A stretch of 64,000 nucleotides of DNA, taken from assembly GCF_000175615.1 (NCBI RefSeq), contig NZ_ACVO01000015.1, positions 1-64,000 on the forward strand, in the 5' to 3' direction. This DNA comes from Rothia mucilaginosa ATCC 25296. Lineage in GTDB: Bacteria > Actinomycetota > Actinomycetes > Actinomycetales > Micrococcaceae. This document shows positions 41,634 through 50,983 of the stretch, in pieces. Position 1 is the stretch's first letter. The number at the start of each line of letters is the position of its first letter. A program made the translations under genes and the position numbers. The notes beneath the pieces were generated by a model. That model was not told the origin of the DNA and searched no databases. It was given only the letters and a program-made list of their open reading frames with translations.

Positions 41634-44606
41634 ATGATGAGCGACAAGCCCGAACAGCAGAAGCAGCCCTTCACCGAACAGGACGGCCTGTTCGCCGCCG
41701 AACTCGTCACCCCCGCAGCACCGGTAGCGGATGATGAGCCGCCCTTCGACCCCTACTACGACGTACCCCCTGCCGAGGACGACTACTACGCCCCTCCCAT
41801 GGACGCCGCAGTGATGAATGCTCCGGTGATGGAGGCGCCCGCACAGGACATACCCGCCGCCCTGCCCACCGGCATGCCCGCCTACGGTGCCCCTGCTACC
41901 AGCGCGCCCATTCCTGAACCCGGCGCACCCGCAGCCTTCACCGCCGCAGACCCGCTCGGCGACTTCATGCCGCCCGCCTACCGAGTCGGCGGCTACGGCG
42001 ATGACTTCGACCCCGCCGACCCCTACGGCGAACGCACCCATAGCCTCAACGCTGTAGACCCCGCCTCCCTCACAGCCGGACTCAACGAACGCCAGGAAGA
42101 AGCCGTGCTGCACTCCGGCTCGCCCCTGCTCATCGTCGCGGGCGCCGGCTCCGGCAAGACCCGCGTGCTCACCCACCGCATCGCCTACCTGCTCGCAACC
42201 CACCGCGCGACCCCCGGCCAGATTCTCGCCATCACCTTCACCAACAAGGCTGCCGCCGAAATGCGTGAACGTATTGAGGCGCTGGTCGGCCCGCGCGCCA
42301 AGCACATGTGGATTTCTACTTTCCACAGCTTCTGCGTGCGCGTGCTGCGCCGTGAGGCCGCCGCCCTGGGTCTGAAGTCCACCTTCACCATTTACGATTC
42401 GACCGACTCGCAGCGTCTGCTGAGCCTCATCATTAAAGAGCTCAACCTGGACACCAAGAAGTTCACCGCCAAGGCCGTGGGTAACCGCATCTCCGCGCTG
42501 AAGAACGAGCTGGTCAGCGCCGAAGCGTACGCATCCCGCGTGGCGAGCGATAACCCGTACGAGAAGACCATCGCGCAGATCTACACCGTCTACACGCAGC
42601 GTCTGCGTGCCGCCAACTCCCTCGACTTTGACGATCTGATTGGCCGCACCGTCTTCTTGCTCAAGAAGTTCCCCGAAATCGCGAACTACTACCGCCGCAA
42701 GTTCCGCCACATCCTCGTGGACGAGTACCAGGACACTAACCACGCCCAGTACCAGCTGGTGCGTGAACTGGTCGGCGCCCACACGAAGGCACCGGCTGAT
42801 CGCGGCCCCTACCCGGACGCCGTGCCCCCTGCCGAGCTGACCGTGGTGGGTGACTCCGACCAGTCCATCTACGCTTTCCGCGGCGCGGATATCCGCAATA
42901 TTACGGACTTTGAGAAGGACTACCCGAACGCCCACACGATCCTGCTGGAACAGAACTACCGTTCCACACAGAACATCCTCTCCGCGGCGAATGCGGTCAT
43001 CGAACGTAACCCCGACCGTCGCCCCAAGAAGCTGTGGACCGCCTCCGGCGCGGGCGCGAAAATCATCGGTTACGTCGCCGAATCCGAGCACGCCGAGGCA
43101 CGCTACATCACCCGCGAAATTGACCGCCTTGCCGATGAGCACGGCGTGCAGCCCGGTGACGTCGCAATCTTCTACCGCACCAACGCGCAGTCCCGAACCC
43201 TCGAGGACATGCTCATGCGTGCCGGCCTGCCCTACCGCGTGGTCGGTGGTACCCGCTTCTACGAGCGTAAGGAAATCAAGGACGCTCTGGCGTACCTGCG
43301 CGCCCTGAGCAACCCCGATGACGACGTGAACGTGCGCCGCATCCTCAACGAACCCAAGCGCGGTATCGGTGCCAAGTCTGAGTCCGTGGTGGCGGAGTAC
43401 GCGAGTGCGAACCGCATCTCTTTCTACGTCGCCGCACGCCAGGCAGCCGACATCCCCGCCCTGGGTGCCGCCGCGGTCAAGAAGTACGCCGAGTTCGTGC
43501 GCCTTATGGACGACCTGGCGCAAATTGCCCGCACTGAACCCGCCGCAACCTGCCTGGAAGCGGTCCTGGAGCAGACCGGGTACCTGGCGGCCCTGCGTGC
43601 CTCCAAGGACATTCAGGACGAATCGCGCGTGGAGAACCTCTCCGAGCTGCTTGACGCCATGGTCGAGTTCGAGACCGAGAACCCCGGCGCCGACCTGGAG
43701 CAGTTCCTCGAACACGTGGCTCTGGTCGCTGATGCTGACTCGATCCCGAACCGCCCCGCCAGCGCGGAGGGTGAGAACGCCTCCGCCGCACAGATTGCCG
43801 CCGAAGCCGCCGAGGCGAAGGCGCAGGGCATGGTCACCCTCATGACCCTGCACACCGCCAAGGGTCTGGAGTTCCCCGTGGTGTTCCTGACCGGCATGGA
43901 GCACGGCCTGTTCCCGCATCAGCGTGCCCTGACCGATGAGAAGGAAATGAGCGAGGAACGCCGCCTGGCGTACGTGGGTCTGACCCGCGCCATGGAGCGC
44001 CTGTACCTGACCCGCTCGGAAACCCGCACCATGTGGGGTAAGAGCCAGTTCAACCCGCCCTCGCCCTTCCTGGAGGAGATCCCGGAGGAGCTGATTGAGT
44101 GGAAGCGCACCGCCGGTTTTTCGGGCTTTGGCGCCTCCGGTATGGGCGCGTATGGCGCTCGCGGCGGAGGTTCCTATGGCGGCAGCTCCTACGGTAACTC
44201 GTACGGTGGCGGCTATTCGGGCGGTTCCCGTTCCGGCTACGGTTCTGGCGGCTACTCCGGCGGCTATGGCTCGGGTGGTTACAGCTTTGGTGGCTCGCGC
44301 GGCTCCTACGACCCCTACGAGTCTCGCCCCGCACGCCGTTCTGAGCCGTCCACCGCGGATATTAATGGCTCGGCAAGCTACGGGCTGGCGGCGGCGGCCT
44401 CGAAGGTGACGAACCGTTCCCGTGTGCACCAGAGCAAGGAAATCCCGACTCTGGCGGTCGGCGATACCGTGCGCCACACCAAGTTTGGTGAGGGCCGCGT
44501 GCTCGCCGTTGAGGGTAGCGGCGATAAGACCGTGGCGAAGGTCCGTTTCGGCTCGGAAGAGAAGCGCCTGCTGCTGCGTTACGCGCCGCTGGAGAAGGTG
44601 AGCTAA
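41634..44606 (+). CDS. pcrA: ATP-dependent DNA helicase PcrA/UvrD, extended
   Basis: A 990-residue superfamily 1A helicase that unwinds DNA 3' to 5' in repair and replication. The order is: an acidic Pro/Ala-rich N-terminal extension (about 1-140), Q motif LNERQEEAV, Walker A GAGSGKT near residue 170, Walker B VDEYQDTNHAQ, then VVGDSDQSIYAFRGAD, LEQNYRST, TLHTAKGLEFPVVFLTGMEHGLFPH and VGLTRAMERL. A Gly/Ser/Tyr-rich low-complexity segment follows (about 835-895), then the C-terminal Tudor-like domain (GDTVRHTKFGEGRVL) that binds RNA polymerase in PcrA. Typical PcrA is about 720-780 residues. Two adjacent ATG codons (41634, 41637) could start it. Confidence 0.95.
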   Translation: MMSDKPEQQKQPFTEQDGLFAAELVTPAAPVADDEPPFDPYYDVPPAEDDYYAPPMDAAVMNAPVMEAPAQDIPAALPTGMPAYGAPATSAPIPEPGAPAAFTAADPLGDFMPPAYRVGGYGDDFDPADPYGERTHSLNAVDPASLTAGLNERQEEAVLHSGSPLLIVAGAGSGKTRVLTHRIAYLLATHRATPGQILAITFTNKAAAEMRERIEALVGPRAKHMWISTFHSFCVRVLRREAAALGLKSTFTIYDSTDSQRLLSLIIKELNLDTKKFTAKAVGNRISALKNELVSAEAYASRVASDNPYEKTIAQIYTVYTQRLRAANSLDFDDLIGRTVFLLKKFPEIANYYRRKFRHILVDEYQDTNHAQYQLVRELVGAHTKAPADRGPYPDAVPPAELTVVGDSDQSIYAFRGADIRNITDFEKDYPNAHTILLEQNYRSTQNILSAANAVIERNPDRRPKKLWTASGAGAKIIGYVAESEHAEARYITREIDRLADEHGVQPGDVAIFYRTNAQSRTLEDMLMRAGLPYRVVGGTRFYERKEIKDALAYLRALSNPDDDVNVRRILNEPKRGIGAKSESVVAEYASANRISFYVAARQAADIPALGAAAVKKYAEFVRLMDDLAQIARTEPAATCLEAVLEQTGYLAALRASKDIQDESRVENLSELLDAMVEFETENPGADLEQFLEHVALVADADSIPNRPASAEGENASAAQIAAEAAEAKAQGMVTLMTLHTAKGLEFPVVFLTGMEHGLFPHQRALTDEKEMSEERRLAYVGLTRAMERLYLTRSETRTMWGKSQFNPPSPFLEEIPEELIEWKRTAGFSGFGASGMGAYGARGGGSYGGSSYGNSYGGGYSGGSRSGYGSGGYSGGYGSGGYSFGGSRGSYDPYESRPARRSEPSTADINGSASYGLAAAASKVTNRSRVHQSKEIPTLAVGDTVRHTKFGEGRVLAVEGSGDKTVAKVRFGSEEKRLLLRYAPLEKVS

Positions 44607-44640
44607 CGCGTCAGGTGTGAGAACCTAACAACGTCGATGG

Positions 44641-44675
44641 AGGGGCGGGCGCCTAAGGGTGCCCGCCCTTCTTTT
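44641..44675 (+). terminator. Intrinsic terminator of pcrA
   Basis: The 11-bp GC stem GGGCGGGCGCC / GGTGCCCGCCC is followed by TTCTTTT. Confidence 0.92.
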
Positions 44676-45067
44676 GCGTGCTGTGCCGGGCGTGTTGTCC
44701 GCCTGCTGAGAAGGTGGCCGGGGCTTTGCAGAGCACGGCGGTAAACGCCGCATTTTCACCGGTATTTCGCGGCGGATGGGGGAGTGCTAGTTCGGGTTAG
44801 TTACCCGGTGCACAGCCTTTGGGTGGAATGTACCCAAAATATTTGTGAGCTGAGTCGCTAAAATCTCAGATTTGGGGCTCTGTGAGTGCGAGCTCACGCC
44901 GAATCCGATAGAGTAGAGACGAGAGAAATTCCCCGCGTCAATGATGCGTGTGCGCCGGGTGCGAGAGACCCCTATCGCACCGTACTGACCACACGGGGGA
45001 ACCTCCTCTAATGAGACCAGGCCGAGTGCACCAGTACTCGGCACCACTTCGAAGAAGAAGGACACCT
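44676..45067. promoter_or_regulatory. sucC upstream region
   Basis: No credible gene lies in these 392 bases. The inverted repeat GTGAG-(6)-CTCAC is at about 44882-44897, and a GATAGAGT element that could be a -10 is near 44906. The sucC leader would be long. Confidence 0.35.
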
Positions 45068-46234
45068 GTGGACCTTTTCGAATACCAGGCGCGCGAGCTC
45101 TTCGCAAAGCACGGTGTACCCGTGCTCAAGGGCATTGTTGCGACCACCCCTGAAGAAGCAAAGGCAGCAGCTGAGGAAATTGGCGGCCTGACCGTCATTA
45201 AGGCTCAGGTTAAGACCGGCGGCCGCGGTAAGGCTGGCGGCGTTAAGCTCGCAAAGTCCCCCGACGAAGCTTACGAGCACGCTAAGGCAATTCTCGGCAT
45301 GGACATCAAGGGCCACACCGTTCACCGCGTGCTGGTCGCTGACGGCGCAGACATCGCCGAAGAATACTACTTCTCCCTCCTGCTGGACCGCGCAAACCGC
45401 TCCTACCTGGCAATGTGCTCGGTAGAAGGCGGTATGGAAATTGAGCAGCTCGCTGCTGAGCGCCCCGAGGCACTGGCAAAGATCGAGGTTGACCCGCTGG
45501 TCGGCCTGGACCAGGCTAAGGCTGAGGAAATTGCTAAGGCAGCAGGTTTCTCCGCAGAACTGCAGGAGAAGGTTGTTCCCGTTCTCGTCAAGCTGGGCGA
45601 AGTCTACACCAAGGAAGACGCAACCCTGGTTGAGGTTAACCCCCTCGTTCTGACCCCCGAGGGCACCATCCTCGCTCTGGACGGCAAGGTCTCCCTGGAT
45701 GACAACGCAGAATTCCGCCAGCCCGAGCACGAGGCTCTCGTGGACAAGTCCGCTGAGAACCCGCTGGAAGCTAAGGCAAAGCAGTTCGACCTGAACTACG
45801 TGAAGCTGGACGGCGAGGTCGGCATCGTTGGTAACGGTGCAGGTCTGGTTATGTCCACCCTGGACGTCGTTGCATACGCTGGCGAGAACCACGGCAACGT
45901 CAAGCCCGCAAACTTCCTTGATATTGGTGGCGGCGCGTCCGCTGAGGTTATGGCTGCTGGCCTGGAAATCATTCTGGGCGACGAGCAGGTCAAGAGCGTT
46001 TTCGTGAACGTCTTCGGCGGCATCACCGCATGTGACGCAGTGGCAGACGGCATTGTGAAGGCTCTGGAGATTCTGGGCGACGCAGCAACCAAGCCCCTGG
46101 TTGTGCGCCTGGACGGCAACAACGTTGCTGAGGGTCGCCGCATCCTCTCCGAGGCGAACCACCCGCTGGTTGTTCTGGCTGAGACCATGGACTCCGGCGC
46201 TGACAAGGCAGCAGAGCTCGCTCACAAGGCGTAA
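45068..46234 (+). CDS. sucC: Succinyl-CoA ligase (ADP-forming), beta subunit
   Basis: A 388-residue ATP-grasp subunit of the TCA-cycle enzyme that converts succinyl-CoA to succinate with substrate-level phosphorylation. The N-terminus [50 protein letters not shown] and [12 protein letters not shown] are all typical. Its length equals that of E. coli SucC. GTG 45068 is preceded by GAAGAAGGA; the longer in-frame reading has no similarity. sucD follows after 29 bases. Confidence 0.96.
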   Translation: MDLFEYQARELFAKHGVPVLKGIVATTPEEAKAAAEEIGGLTVIKAQVKTGGRGKAGGVKLAKSPDEAYEHAKAILGMDIKGHTVHRVLVADGADIAEEYYFSLLLDRANRSYLAMCSVEGGMEIEQLAAERPEALAKIEVDPLVGLDQAKAEEIAKAAGFSAELQEKVVPVLVKLGEVYTKEDATLVEVNPLVLTPEGTILALDGKVSLDDNAEFRQPEHEALVDKSAENPLEAKAKQFDLNYVKLDGEVGIVGNGAGLVMSTLDVVAYAGENHGNVKPANFLDIGGGASAEVMAAGLEIILGDEQVKSVFVNVFGGITACDAVADGIVKALEILGDAATKPLVVRLDGNNVAEGRRILSEANHPLVVLAETMDSGADKAAELAHKA

Positions 46235-46263
46235 TCGCCAGCAAAGGATTTCAAGGAAGTAAT

Positions 46264-47181
46264 ATGTCTATCTTTGTGAACAAGGACTCCAAGGTCATCG
46301 TTCAGGGCATCACCGGTGGCGAGGGTACCAAGCACACCGCACGCATGCTCGCAGCAGGCACCAACATTGTGGGCGGCGTGAACGCTCGCAAGGCTGGTAC
46401 CACCGTCACCCACAAGGCGAAGGACGGCTCCGACATCGAGCTGAACGTGTACGGTTCCGTAGCTGAGGCTATGGAGAAGACCGGCGCGAACGTCTCCATC
46501 GTCTTCGTTCCCCCGGCCTTCACCAAGGCAGCAGTTCTCGAGGCTATCGAGGCTAAGATTGGCCTCGTCGTCGTCATCACCGAGGGCGTCCCGGTTCAGG
46601 ACTCCGCAGAGTTCTGGGCAGCTGCTAAGGCATCTGTGGACGAGAACGGCAAGCAGATCACCCGCATCATCGGCCCCAACTGCCCCGGCATCATCTCCCC
46701 CGAGGAGTGCCTGGTTGGTATTATCCCGGCGAACATCACCGGCAAGGGCAAGATTGGTCTGGTTTCCAAGTCCGGTACCCTGACCTACCAGCTGATGTAC
46801 GAATTGTCTGACATTGGTTTCACCACCGCTATCGGTATTGGTGGCGACCCCATCATCGGCACCACCCACATCGACGCTCTGGAAGCTTTCGAAGCTGACC
46901 CCGAGACCGAAGCAATCGTCATGATTGGTGAGATCGGTGGTGACGCTGAGGAGCGTGCTGCTGAGTACATCAAGGCAAACGTGACCAAGCCCGTCGTTGG
47001 GTACATTGCAGGCTTCACCGCTCCTGAGGGTAAGACCATGGGCCACGCAGGCGCTATTGTCTCCGGTTCCTCCGGTACCGCTCAGGCGAAGAAGGAAGCT
47101 CTGGAAGCAGCAGGCGTGAAGGTCGGTAAGACCCCCTCCGAGGCTGCAAACCTGATGCGCGAAATCTTCGCAGCGAAGTAA
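46264..47181 (+). CDS. sucD: Succinyl-CoA ligase (ADP-forming), alpha subunit
   Basis: A 305-residue CoA-binding subunit. It starts [25 protein letters not shown], with [26 protein letters not shown] and IGGDPIIGT. The phosphorylated active-site His is in [11 protein letters not shown] near residue 260. It pairs with SucC encoded directly upstream, and a terminator follows. Confidence 0.96.
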   Translation: MSIFVNKDSKVIVQGITGGEGTKHTARMLAAGTNIVGGVNARKAGTTVTHKAKDGSDIELNVYGSVAEAMEKTGANVSIVFVPPAFTKAAVLEAIEAKIGLVVVITEGVPVQDSAEFWAAAKASVDENGKQITRIIGPNCPGIISPEECLVGIIPANITGKGKIGLVSKSGTLTYQLMYELSDIGFTTAIGIGGDPIIGTTHIDALEAFEADPETEAIVMIGEIGGDAEERAAEYIKANVTKPVVGYIAGFTAPEGKTMGHAGAIVSGSSGTAQAKKEALEAAGVKVGKTPSEAANLMREIFAAK

Positions 47182-47200
47182 ACAGCATAGTATTGCGGCA

Positions 47201-47230
47201 GATGCCGGTAGTCGAAAGACTGCCGGCATC
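47201..47230 (+). terminator. Terminator of sucCD
   Basis: The 13-bp stem GATGCCGGTAGTC / GACTGCCGGCATC has a GAAA tetraloop, followed by TTC. The T run is short. Confidence 0.8.
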
Positions 47231-47417
47231 TTCGCGTTAAATCAGGTTTTGAAAAAAGTTCAGTGAGCTGAAGAGCCTATTTTGTTATATATATCATGCG
47301 AAACAAATGAAAAGTCTATGCTGAAGGACTATACAATAGAACGCATTGAGCCTAGTCAGATTGTTATACCAGCGGGCTCTATCTATATGTCATCACATAC
47401 GAGGAGAACATTCACTC

Positions 47418-48365
47418 ATGACTCAGCCCATTTCCCGTCGTTCTGTCGCGAAGGCAGGCGTCTGGTCTGCACCTGTTATTGCGACTTCTGCTGCTGTGCC
47501 GGCCTACGCAGCATCCTCCAGGAGCGATGATTCTGAGGAGAAGCTGACTATCCAGAGCGGCCTGTTCGTCAGCGCTCAGTACGGTGGCGGCTTTGTTGGT
47601 TACGCTTCGTCCACCAGCACCGGTCCGATTCACCCGACCACTCCTGAGGCGTACTTCGCATCTTCTTCCAAGCCCCAATCCGACCTGAACTGGGACGATA
47701 GCGCTTCCAAGCCTACCAACCCTGACCTGTTCATCAACGGTGAGGGTACCTTTACCCCGGTTAACAACTCCCAGACTGCATCCCCCGGCTCCTACGTGGC
47801 ATCTAGCGGTTTCTGGTGGTCTGTCCCGACCACTGCGCCCAAGACTGGTACCGGCTACGTTGCAGGTTCTACCGCGACCCTGGCTGCCGGGGCAACCTTC
47901 GTGACTGATGTTGAGTACACCGTGCCTGCTAATGCTCTGAACGGTGCTAAGAGCGGTAAGGTCAACGGTCAGGCATGGACCCCCAACGGCCGTGCGCCGA
48001 AGGGTACGCTTGCAGAGCTGGTTGCTTCGGCAGGTCAGGCACGCTACCTGTCGGTTGCTCAGGCAGCAGGCAACTGGTCTGCTTCGGTCCCGACCGTGAC
48101 CAAGAATTCTGATGGCACCTACACCTTCAAGGGCCGTATTACCTTCACTACCACCAAGGCGTACACTCTGAAGCAGACCGGTAACAAGCTGTACGGTCAG
48201 GTCGTCATTATGCCCGGTATTGTGTTCTTCAATCCTGCACAGGGTTGGGTCTCCTACAAGCAGACCTCCAGCATCCAGAATGCAACCATTAACTACTCGG
48301 GTAACGGCTACACCGACACCAAGGTGCTCTCTGGCGCTGAGACTACCACCCAGATTAACCCCTAA
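47418..48365 (+). CDS. Tat-exported secreted protein, unknown function
   Basis: A 315-residue protein. The N-terminus MTQPISRRSVAKAGVWSAPV is a twin-arginine signal (SRRSVAK), with a hydrophobic stretch and a likely cleavage after AYA (about residue 31). The mature part is rich in Ser, Thr, Gly, Tyr and Asn with many short beta-like segments, and has no Cys or catalytic motif that I recognise. It ends without an anchor. A beta-rich secreted or surface protein is likely. ATG 47418 follows GAGGAGAAC. It is transcribed alone from an AT-rich promoter region. Confidence 0.75.
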   Translation: MTQPISRRSVAKAGVWSAPVIATSAAVPAYAASSRSDDSEEKLTIQSGLFVSAQYGGGFVGYASSTSTGPIHPTTPEAYFASSSKPQSDLNWDDSASKPTNPDLFINGEGTFTPVNNSQTASPGSYVASSGFWWSVPTTAPKTGTGYVAGSTATLAAGATFVTDVEYTVPANALNGAKSGKVNGQAWTPNGRAPKGTLAELVASAGQARYLSVAQAAGNWSASVPTVTKNSDGTYTFKGRITFTTTKAYTLKQTGNKLYGQVVIMPGIVFFNPAQGWVSYKQTSSIQNATINYSGNGYTDTKVLSGAETTTQINP

Positions 48366-48462
48366 TCTGGTTATACTGTAGGGCCTCAGCTTAACGCCCC
48401 GTGAGGTTCGCCTCGCATTGTTGCTTGCCCCCTGCTGAGCGGTGCAAGTGCAGAGAGTGATG

Positions 48463-48505
48463 AATCCCCCGGCGGGTACACTGAATGTATCCACCGGGGG
48501 ATTTC
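48463..48505 (+). terminator. Terminator after the Tat-exported protein
   Basis: 48463-48479 pairs with 48487-48503 (AATCCCCCGG...CCGGGGGATT) with one mismatch and one G-U pair, followed by TTTC. Confidence 0.82.
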
Positions 48506-48586
48506 TGCATCTGTATAGTTCTCAAATGCTTGAAAACAAATTCCAGAGCGGCTATATACACTTGTCGGGAGATTATGGGGGTGCGA

Positions 48587-49801
48587 CTAGCCAACCGTCG
48601 TGCCGAACGCCAGACCCAGCAGGTAGGTCACGAACGCAGCACCAAAGCCAATTAGAATCTGGCGAACACCGCGCCTGAGCGGGGAAGCACCCGAAAGCAG
48701 GCCCACCACGCCACCGGTGAAGCCCAGCGCCGCACCCACAAACAGCAGAGATAGCACCATCGCGAACACGCCCGAAAAACCGAAAATATAGGGCAGAATC
48801 GGAACCAGTGCACCCGAAGCAAAGAACGCGAACGACGCGGCGGCGGCACCAATATCGGTACCCAAAGCCACATTCTCCTCACGATCCTCATCCTCGCGGT
48901 GAGACAGCGACGGATCGCAGTCACAATCCAGGTAGCCGAAACGCTCCATCGCACGGTGATGCGCCGCGTCCGGCTCCATGCCGCGGGCACGGTAAATGAG
49001 CTCCAGCTCGTTCGAATCCAAATCCAAATCGTGCGCAACACGCAGGGTCACCTGGGTCGGCTGGGAGGCATCCAGTAGTTCACGCTGAGAACGCACTGAC
49101 ACAAACTCACCCGCCGCCATCGACAGCGCACCCGCCAGCAGGCCCGCAATACCCGAGAGCAGAACCATCGAGCTGGACGCGCCCGAGGCGGTAATACCCA
49201 TAGTCAACGCCAGGTTCGACACCAAACCGTCGTTAGCGCCAAAGACCGCCGCACGGAAATTACCCGAAAGCTTCTCCCTGCCACTGGTCGCCAGGGCACG
49301 GATAATTTCCTCGTGAATCGCCTCGTCAGCCGCCATTTCCTCGGTAGCGTCCGGATCCTCAGCGTAAGGGGAACGGGACTCGGCGCGCTGAGCCATCGCC
49401 AGAATAAACACCGAACCGAAGTTCTTCGCCAAGAACTGCAGTAGCTGAGACTGCATGGACGGGCGCACGTGAACATCCGCGTGTTCGCCGAGCATGTCAC
49501 GCCAATGCTGCTGGTGACGCTTCTCCGCCTCGGCAACCTGCAGAAGGATTTCGCGGTCGGTACCCTCGGCGCGGCGAGCCAGGTAGCGGTAGATGCGAGC
49601 CTCCGACTCTTCATCAGCCAGGTAGCGGCGCCAACGCTTAATCTGCGCGGGGGAGGGGGAAGTAACCGCACTGTGGCGGGTCGGCTTGTGCTCGGTCGCC
49701 TCAGCTGCGGTCCTTTCAGTCTCGGCCGCATCAGCCTGAAGCTTCTCGGTCTGCTCGCCGTACGTGTCTTCGCCGTGCTCGTTCGGGGCGTGCGTGCTCA
49801 T
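48587..49801 (-). CDS. Ferritin-like domain fused to VIT1/CCC1 iron(II)/manganese transporter
   Basis: A 404-residue protein. Residues 1-45 are acidic and disordered. Residues about 47-170 form a ferritin-like (rubrerythrin-type) domain with carboxylate/His motifs DEESEARIYRYL and EAEKRHQQHW. Residues about 172-404 are the VIT1/CCC1 membrane domain with five helices, beginning NFRAAVFGANDGLVSNLALTMG and including SMAAGEFVSVRSQREL. Such fusions, like MbfA, export Fe2+ using the cytosolic domain as iron sensor. The ATG at 49801 has a GGAAAGAGAT site. A DtxR-box-like sequence lies 120 bases upstream, and dps is the next gene on the strand. Confidence 0.9.
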   Translation of the reverse strand: MSTHAPNEHGEDTYGEQTEKLQADAAETERTAAEATEHKPTRHSAVTSPSPAQIKRWRRYLADEESEARIYRYLARRAEGTDREILLQVAEAEKRHQQHWRDMLGEHADVHVRPSMQSQLLQFLAKNFGSVFILAMAQRAESRSPYAEDPDATEEMAADEAIHEEIIRALATSGREKLSGNFRAAVFGANDGLVSNLALTMGITASGASSSMVLLSGIAGLLAGALSMAAGEFVSVRSQRELLDASQPTQVTLRVAHDLDLDSNELELIYRARGMEPDAAHHRAMERFGYLDCDCDPSLSHREDEDREENVALGTDIGAAAASFAFFASGALVPILPYIFGFSGVFAMVLSLLFVGAALGFTGGVVGLLSGASPLRRGVRQILIGFGAAFVTYLLGLAFGTTVG

Positions 49802-49920
49802 ATCTCTCTTTCCGCCGGATGCGGGTCGTGCCGGGTATCTCCCGGGCGCGCAATCATGCGTTCGATCTGTGTGTTCTGAGTTGATCAGTGAACCACTGTA
49901 GAGCACTCCGAACAGAAAAT

Positions 49921-49939
49921 CTAGGACGGCCTAACCCGG
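49921..49939. promoter_or_regulatory. DtxR-box-like site upstream of the VIT1 gene
   Basis: CTAGGACGGCCTAACCCGG matches the DtxR consensus at 12 of 19 positions, with the right half GCCTAACC perfect. It lies 120 bases upstream of the VIT1 start and about 230 bases past the dps stop. Confidence 0.35.
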
Positions 49940-50045
49940 TGTTATTGTTCGCCTCAACGTACTTTGTGATACCGCACGGGCGAGGACTCAAGTGCCGGGA
50001 AAGGTAAAAGTAGTTGTGAAGAAGCGGGGCAGCTTCGAGCGTAAA

Positions 50046-50093
50046 AAGCCGGGCGGGTGCACCCTCCATAAGGAGAGCGCACCCGCCCGGTTT
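50046..50093 (-). terminator. Terminator of dps (minus strand)
   Basis: A 12-bp perfect GC stem (50049-50060 with 50079-50090, plus outer A-T pairs), read on the minus strand into CTTTTT. Confidence 0.92.
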
Positions 50094-50175
50094 GTGACTC
50101 TAAAAGCTAACGCCTATATGGTGTGCCGCCATAGGTAGGCTGCAGTTTAGAGGTTACAACTTAGATGGTTGCGGC

Positions 50176-50673
50176 TTAGATGTTGCCTTCGCCGTTCTCC
50201 AGGAACGCGCGGATGAACCACTGGAACTTCTCCAGCTCAGCGGTCTGACCGATCAGCAGGTCCTCAGTGACGGGGTCGGACTCACCGGCAAAAGCAATAG
50301 CCTTGCGGTGATCCTTGATCACACGGGTGTACACGTCGTTCAGGGCGTGCAGGTGGTCAGCAACGCGTGCGCGGCCGACGGGGTAGTCCTCGACGGTGCG
50401 CTGTGCGACCAGTGCGCCAGCCAGGCCGTTGGGGGTTGCACCCAGGGTCGCCATACGTTCTGCGATGGCGTCGACGAACTCGCGGACGGTGTCGACCTGG
50501 GGGTCAATCATTTCGTGAACGGCGATGAAGCCGGGGCCGGTCACGTTCCAGTGAGCGTGCTTCAGCAGCAGGTGCAGGTCGTTCAGGTCGTGCAGACGTG
50601 CCTGGAGAACCTCGGAAATGCCCTTGCCTTCTTCGAGGGTCAGGCCGGGTGCGGTGTAGTTTGCGAATGCCAT
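50176..50673 (-). CDS. dps: Dps-family DNA-binding ferritin
   Basis: A 165-residue mini-ferritin that oxidises and stores iron in 12-mers and protects DNA from peroxide damage. The family signature is LLKHAHWNVTGPGFIAVHEMIDPQVD near residue 35, with the intersubunit ferroxidase His, Asp and Glu. The second signature region is RTVEDYPVG. ATG 50673 is preceded by AAGGAGACCATC; the in-frame upstream ATG overlaps that ribosome binding site and is unlikely to be used. Dps with an iron exporter next door suggests a shared iron/oxidative stress response. Confidence 0.95.
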   Translation of the reverse strand: MAFANYTAPGLTLEEGKGISEVLQARLHDLNDLHLLLKHAHWNVTGPGFIAVHEMIDPQVDTVREFVDAIAERMATLGATPNGLAGALVAQRTVEDYPVGRARVADHLHALNDVYTRVIKDHRKAIAFAGESDPVTEDLLIGQTAELEKFQWFIRAFLENGEGNI

Positions 50674-50885
50674 GATGGTCTCCTTCATGATGCTGTGATG
50701 CTTGTAGTTCGGTGGGATTTGTCGCCCCGCCGAATCGTTATTATGAGTAAATCATTTTAAGGAACAGCTGTCAAGGTTATTTTGAGTAATTCGTAATAAA
50801 TTGTCATCTATGTGTCGCGCCGCACTTAAAAGCCCCCGCCCAAACGCCCCTGCTCACCCCCCCCGCTCGTCGTCCAGGCACGCAC

Positions 50886-50930
50886 AAAGGGTGGGATGCG
50901 CGATATCTCATCTTGTGCATCCCACCCTTT
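50886..50930 (-). terminator. Hairpin after the HAD gene (minus strand)
   Basis: Perfect 14-bp arms AAAGGGTGGGATGC (50886-50899) and GCATCCCACCCTTT (50917-50930) have a 17-base loop. It ends in TTT and then GTG on the minus strand. Confidence 0.75.
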
Positions 50931-50983
50931 ACGGTGAAGTGTATTCAGTTTTCTGTAGAGCTTTCAGCCCGCAAACTACGCGG

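Noticed and set aside
41508..44477. 989-codon open frame antisense to pcrA
   Set aside because: It lies opposite a certain gene. Its His/Gly/Ala/Val-rich translation has no domains, as expected for the antisense of high-GC coding sequence.
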